Source of the DNA: Gorsachius magnificus
Lineage: Eukaryota > Chordata > Aves > Pelecaniformes > Ardeidae
NCBI GenBank assembly: GCA_034008185.1
Contig: CM067082.1
Location: 9,470,984-9,534,983, forward strand
DNA length: 64,000 bases
Reading direction: 5' to 3'
Both the position numbers and the translations under genes were made by a program. Under the pieces are notes generated by a model that worked only from the letters and a program-made list of their open reading frames with translations, was not told where the DNA came from and made no database searches. Below are positions 59,001-64,000 of this stretch, one piece after another; the stretch's first letter is position 1, and each line of letters opens with the position of its first letter.

Positions 59001-59895
59001 TAAACTATTATTGACTGTGTTCTTGGTGGTTAGACAAAGCTCTTATTACACAGAATTACTGTATGAGGTCTTGGATTCATTTAGACTAAAATGAAGAGGT
59101 AGAGTCATACCTGTTACCCTTGAAATTAAGGAGGTGATTACTTTATTTAGCTTAACACCTTCTGCATTAATGAGGATGGCATGATACCTAGGAACATTGC
59201 CCTGGGGAAAGCACCAAGACACTAGTCCCTTGTATTGATTAGACAAACACACACAAAATTATTCAAATTTACTATAATTTTATCAAAATCATATTATTTC
59301 TACAGCTTCACCTTGTATTTCTTCACCAAGGACAGTTGTAACAAACAATCAAAACATTCTCATTTATGCTATTTTTTTTTTATTTATTTTGCTTTTCATT
59401 CAGCAAACAGGGTTGCACTAATCTTCCTCAGCAACAGGAACACTTTGGCCTATTAATAGAACTAGATGTTCCATGTTCAGCTATCAGATGATGTTGAGCA
59501 TATTTCTTATTCCAGCATGAAACAGCAATAAAAAGGAATAGAGGGTAAAACTTAATAAAAAAAAAATTAATTTGCACTAACACAATGACTGAAAACGACA
59601 AGAATTATGAACATTTCATAAATACCTGGTGGTTTCTCCCATGTTTGCAGATAGCAGATAACAGGGCACCAATCAAAGTCGGAGAATGAAATGCATGCAT
59701 TAGATTCACAAGCCAATGAATTGGGTTTTAATGGGAGCTTCATATGGTCATTCAGGGAAAAGAAGGGTGGCCAGCGATGCTTCTGTAAGAGCTAGCAGGA
59801 CAGACTGAGCGTGGTTTGAGCTCTGAAAACCACATACTGCAGTGAGAGCCCTGGCCCCAGCCTCCAGATGGGGAGCCCACAGGTATTGCTGAAAC

Positions 59896-59996
59896 AAACC
59901 TGGTCTAGTTAATGGTGTCCCTGCTCACTGCAGGGGGGGTGGACTAGATAACCTTTAAAGGTCCCTTCCAACCCAAAACATTCTGTGATTCTATGA
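59896..59996 (+). mobile_element. CR1 LINE 3' tip (about 100 bp)
   Basis: CTGGTCTAGTTAATGGTGTC, CCTGCTCACTGCAGG, ACTAGATAACCTTTAAAGGT, CCCTTCCAACCCAAAACATT and CTGTGATTCTATG. Confidence 0.9.
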
Positions 59997-60581
59997 ACAC
60001 TCACTGGCAATCTGTAAGCAGCTCTTTAAAGAGCTGACAGACAAACACGGGCCCTGTGATCCAGAGGGTAAAAGCGCATTGAGACCCAGTGACTATAAAC
60101 GAAAACTACACTTCCAGGAATGGAAAAATGAAGCTAATGTTTAACTAAGAGGGCAATTAACCACCACAACTTCGTGATAAATCAGATAAAGTCTTAATCA
60201 TTTTAGGCCTTTAAACCATGGCTGAATGCCTTCCACTATAAAAATTGTAGGTCAAGTTGAGTCACAGTACATGCTGTGACTTGTGATATAATATTAACAA
60301 CAGAATTATTGACCCTTTTGCTATCTACATATTGAGGTACTTGCTTCATTTTTTGAGGGAAATGATTTAAGGTTCCATATAATCTGAATTTCATCCTTTG
60401 TCCTGCTATCCTACTTCCTCACTGCTCTTCTGCAGTCTGTTGCAGATGTCCCTTCCATGGGCAGAGTAGGAGAGGAAATCACTTCCATTTAAAAGGGAGA
60501 ATTCAGCCTGTGGACGGGAAGGTCAGGTCAGTCACACTATAATTCTCTGAGAGCCATCGAATCCTCCTACTGGAATCATCT
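59997..60581. other. Intergenic, nothing recognised
   Basis: Unique-looking spacer between two CR1 fragments of opposite orientation. Confidence 0.5.
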
Positions 60582-61105
60582 TAGAATCGTAGAATTGTTT
60601 AGGTTGGAAAAGACCTTTAAGATCACCAAGTCCAACCGTTAACCTAACACTGCCATCCCACCACTAAACCATGTCCCTAAGCACCTTGTCTACCCAGCTT
60701 TTAAATACCTCCAGGGATGGGGACTCAACTGCTTCCCTGGGCAGCCCATTCCAGTGCTTGACAACCCTTTTGGTGAAAAAATTTTTCCTAATGTCCAACC
60801 TAAATCTGCCCTGGCGTGCAACATGAGGCCATTTCCCCTCTTCCTATCACCCGTTTCCAGGGAGAAAAGACCGACACCCACCTCACTACCCCCTCCTTTA
60901 AGGTAGTTGTAGAGGGCGATCAGGTCTCCCCTCAGCCTCCTTTCCTCCAGGCTGAACAACCCCAGTTCCCTCAGCCACTCCTCATAAGACTTGTGCTCCA
61001 GACTGCTCACCAGCTTTGTGGCTCTCCTTCGGACATGTTCCAGCAGTGCAACGTCTTTCCTGTAGTGAGGGGCCCAGAACTGAACACAGCATTTGAGGTG
61101 CAGCC
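60582..61105 (-). mobile_element. CR1 LINE 3' fragment
   Basis: Plus strand reads TAGAATCGTAGAATTGTTTA, GGTTGGAAAAGACCTTTAAG, CTAATGTCCAACCTAAATCT and GGGCCCAGAACTGAACACAG. The minus strand keeps a frame with [20 protein letters not shown]. 5'-truncated. Confidence 0.93.
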
Positions 61106-63030
61106 AACAATCTTGGATTTTTTAATTGGGAGACCAAGAGAGGGATCTGGCGTGAAAAAGGAACGGGCTCAGTACTGAGTGGTGCGATCACAGGCCAGGG
61201 CTATGCGTCACTTGCGAGTTAAAACTTAGACTGTCAGTGAAGCTCAAAGGCATCTCATCACGAGAGCAAAATTAGGGTTGTTGTGAATGGTGTTCAGAAA
61301 TAGCACAGTATGTAAATGCAATTAAACCAGCATCACTGATGACTCTGAGACACTATGCCAGCAGAAAAAGCCTCAGCAAAGCTGTGGCTGGCTCTGAGGC
61401 CCCCCTTCTGCTTCCCTGTGGAGCAGCTACTCCCTAGGGAATTAGTCGTGAACAGACTAAAGACATAAAGACTATGGTCCTTTGACCTCCATGGCTGATG
61501 TGGCTTTTAGGCTGCATCCCAGTGTGGTCCTGCTGTCAAGACCTTCCTGTGCCTACCCACCCACCCAGCACTGGATGAGCCTGGCGTCTGGTTCCTAGCA
61601 CCACTGTGGGATCCCCCATGGTCATGGGAATTAGAGCACTGAGGGCACATAGAGACCGTTGCAGTTCCTCAAGGTCAGAACAGCCATACCCACATTTTTC
61701 TGACATGTTTGCCTAACGTGCCTTTAAAAGCAGTATCTATTGCCATGTTGTTTCCTTGCTGTGGGTTAAGGCATCACCATTTGTTCTGCCCTCAGTGAGC
61801 AGAAAATACTTCTTATATCTTCCTCAGCAACCTTGCCCATATGCCATGACTCCTAAAAGGCTCAGCCACACTTTCCGACTGCTTCCCACTTGATGCTTTC
61901 TCTGAAACACTGCCCTTCTTTCGACATTTTTAATCTAACTATTCTTTCTCTTTCCAACAGCTTGTGTTGGAACTAAACCTGATTTGAATTTGTATTTGAG
62001 ATATTATTTTACCTAAGGGCTGTGCAAATGTTTGTGGAAGGTAATCTCACCTTGGCAGCTAAATTCAGCTACGTGCACCCACCTGCGATTTTTCTTCTGC
62101 CTAGCACTAAGTGTTCTTTTGCAATGGTACCAGGAAGATGAGTAAAGGGTTTGTTATGTTAAAGAAGATGAAAACAAGGAGTAGGGTGGTTTATTGTCAT
62201 TGCCAGTATTCAATCACTGTGTGGGAAACAGAGATTTCCAAAACCACAGGATTAAGGAGGATTCTATAGACATCCCAACTACTTGACAGCCAGTAGAGAG
62301 AGCAGGGCAGCATGTGAAGGCAGTGATATTTTAATAGTCAACCTTGCCAAAGATAAAGATCCAGGCTGAAAAGAACTGTCCTACTTTGGAAATGTCTTTT
62401 TAGTACACAGAAAGAATTTTTGCACTCAGTTTGGGAATAGCAATTACAAGTACTCATGATACTACAGAGAAAACTGGAGAACATGGAGGTATTGAGGGCC
62501 TTGTTGATCCCAGTAATGACAGCTGATGGGCGTACAGTAGGCACAAAGGACAGACCCTTTACTGGTTAAAGCCTTCTTAGAAGGTAACAACAAAAGCAGA
62601 AAATAACAGAATGGGACTCGGTGACAAGGCAAGTGCATATATGTGGGGAGAAAAAATCAGGTGAAACACTGAATAGGAGGAAGACACGGAGAAAGCAATA
62701 ATGATGAAGGAGGCATAAGGGAACCATAAGCAGTGAATTAGATATGAACCCACAAAGCAGTAGGGAAATTACACTTTTAAAATAAGCCAGTATAGTTTTG
62801 GACTGGAGACTCAGGTTTCTCCCACTCCAGATTGCAGGGGAAGTAGCTCCTGACTTCTAGCGGTTGCAAACTTTGCTCTCTGTAATGTGCTTCTCCTGCC
62901 ATTTACCCATTTCTGGGCTCATGAGCCTATTTGCATTATCAAATATGTCTGCATCCCTCTGTTCAAAGCTAATGATATATTGATTTCACTTTCGTTTCAG
63001 GATTCTTTAGGCATTTTTATTCTAATCTGT
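61106..63030. other. Intergenic, nothing recognised
   Basis: No gene or repeat identified by eye. Confidence 0.5.
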
Positions 63031-63563
63031 TCTGGTGAGACCTCACCTAGAGTACTGCGTCCAGCTCTGGAGGCCTCAGCACAAGAAGGACATGGACCTG
63101 TTGAAGCGGGTCCAGAGGAGGGCTACTAAAATGATCCGAGGGCTGGAGCACCTCTCCTATGAGGGCAGGCTGAGAGAGTTGGGCTTGTTCAGCCTGGAGA
63201 AGAGAAGGCTGCGGGGAGACCTGATTACGGCCTTTCAGTTCCTAAAGGGGGCCTACAGGAAAGATGGGGAAAATCTTTTTAGTAGGGCCAGCTGTGTCAG
63301 GACAAGGGGTAATGGCTTTAAACTAAACCAGGGTAGGTTTAGACTAGATATAAGGAGGAAATTCTTTACAATGAGGGTGGTGAAACACTGGAACGGTTGC
63401 CCAGAGAGGCAGTGGAGGCCCCATCCCTGGAAACATTCAAGGCCAGGTTGGATGGGGCTCTGAGCAACCTGATCTAGTTAGTGGTGTCCCTGCTCACTGC
63501 AGGGGGGTTGGACGTGATGACCTCTAGGGGTCCCTTCCAACCCAAAACATTCTATGATTCTAA
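63031..63563 (+). mobile_element. CR1 LINE 3' fragment, relatively intact
   Basis: Encodes an uninterrupted CR1 ORF2 end: [59 protein letters not shown] and [20 protein letters not shown], then the tail GGTTGGACGTGATGACCTCT and CATTCTATGATTCTA. Its few decayed codons suggest one of the younger insertions here. Confidence 0.94.
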
Positions 63564-64000
63564 GTATAAGGACAAAGGGACTTTCTGAATGTTCTGTTAG
63601 CATGCAAACCAAATTCCTATGAAGCCTACGTAAGTCATGTTTAGAAACTTTAGCTGAATTTTTAAGGACTTTGATGTTCACCAACTGTTTTCAAAAAACT
63701 CTCAGAAAGTTTCTGGTCTTTGGTGCCAGCCCTAATGGAGTTCTCGTGGGTGTACCGACAGGAATAGGTGCAATTGCAGACTGAGCTTGATCTAGTTTGA
63801 CTTCTGCAGTGTGCAACACACTGAGGGTGGATAACGTTGCTTTTTCTTTCTCATTGGTTATGTTCTTGTACTGCTTTAATTCTCCAACTGAACTGCATCC
63901 AGTTAAACTTCAGAAATTTTAGGCAAGTTGGAAACAATAACACAATGTTAGAAAGATTTTGGCAGAGAGAAGTGGGTTTGGGAGGAGAAGCAATCACAGG
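63564..64000. other. Intergenic window edge, nothing recognised
   Basis: No gene or repeat signal seen. Confidence 0.5.

Larger units (their letters stand above)
51926..59895. other. Intergenic, 8 kb without a recognised gene or young CR1
   Basis: Contains an AT-rich simple repeat at 53921-53982, an unexplained open frame at 55420-56091 and a homeodomain/POU-like site cluster at 55090-55145. Everything else is featureless by eye. Confidence 0.5.

Noticed and set aside
38909..64000. KCNQ3 exon 1 or other synteny-expected coding exons
   Set aside because: I looked for its GC-rich Gly/Ala N-terminus and the first membrane segment; the only GC-rich block (41497-41706) does not encode them on either strand.

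Overview
This is bird nuclear DNA. The window is AT-rich, has long introns, and carries at least thirteen CR1 LINE fragments, many ending in the avian ATTCTATG-type 3' octamer. It also has one clear solo LTR of a family I associate with non-galliform birds. There are no bacterial-style operons, rRNA genes, tRNA genes or CRISPR arrays.

The one gene I can reconstruct end to end is DNAAF11 (formerly LRRC6), on the + strand, with 12 coding exons between 1245 and 38908. The exon phases all agree and give a 464-residue protein (469 if an alternative exon 6 acceptor is used), against about 466 residues in human. The order is an N-terminal leucine-rich repeat domain (exons 1-5), a charged helical linker (exons 5-7), a CS/p23-like domain (exons 7-10) and a conserved tail ending VPPLI (exon 12). 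DNAAF11 is a cytoplasmic factor for pre-assembly of axonemal dynein arms. Its start lies in a CpG-rich promoter with a near-perfect RFX X-box at 1183-1196, which fits a motile-cilia gene.

Layout: 1-791 is a CR1 tail. 1060-1254 is the promoter and exon 1. Intron 1 (1255-4710) holds a CR1 fragment and minus-strand blocks that look like coding exons but that I could not identify. Introns 2-9 (4876-20581) are mostly unique AT-rich sequence. Intron 10 (20678-27807) holds a CR1, an ancient CR1 relic, a possible 48-nt in-frame cassette exon and a 524-bp solo LTR with a perfect 5-bp target duplication. Intron 11 (27894-38721) holds two CR1 copies of one subfamily in opposite orientation and a 24-bp perfect palindrome.

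From about 39.1 kb to 64 kb I see no convincing protein-coding gene. This part is intergenic sequence with seven younger CR1 fragments, one old CR1/L3-like relic, a GC-rich block ending in a poly(A) run, and some homeodomain-site-rich AT sequence that could be regulatory. From memory of vertebrate synteny, KCNQ3 should lie further downstream on the same strand, but none of its coding sequence was recognised here.
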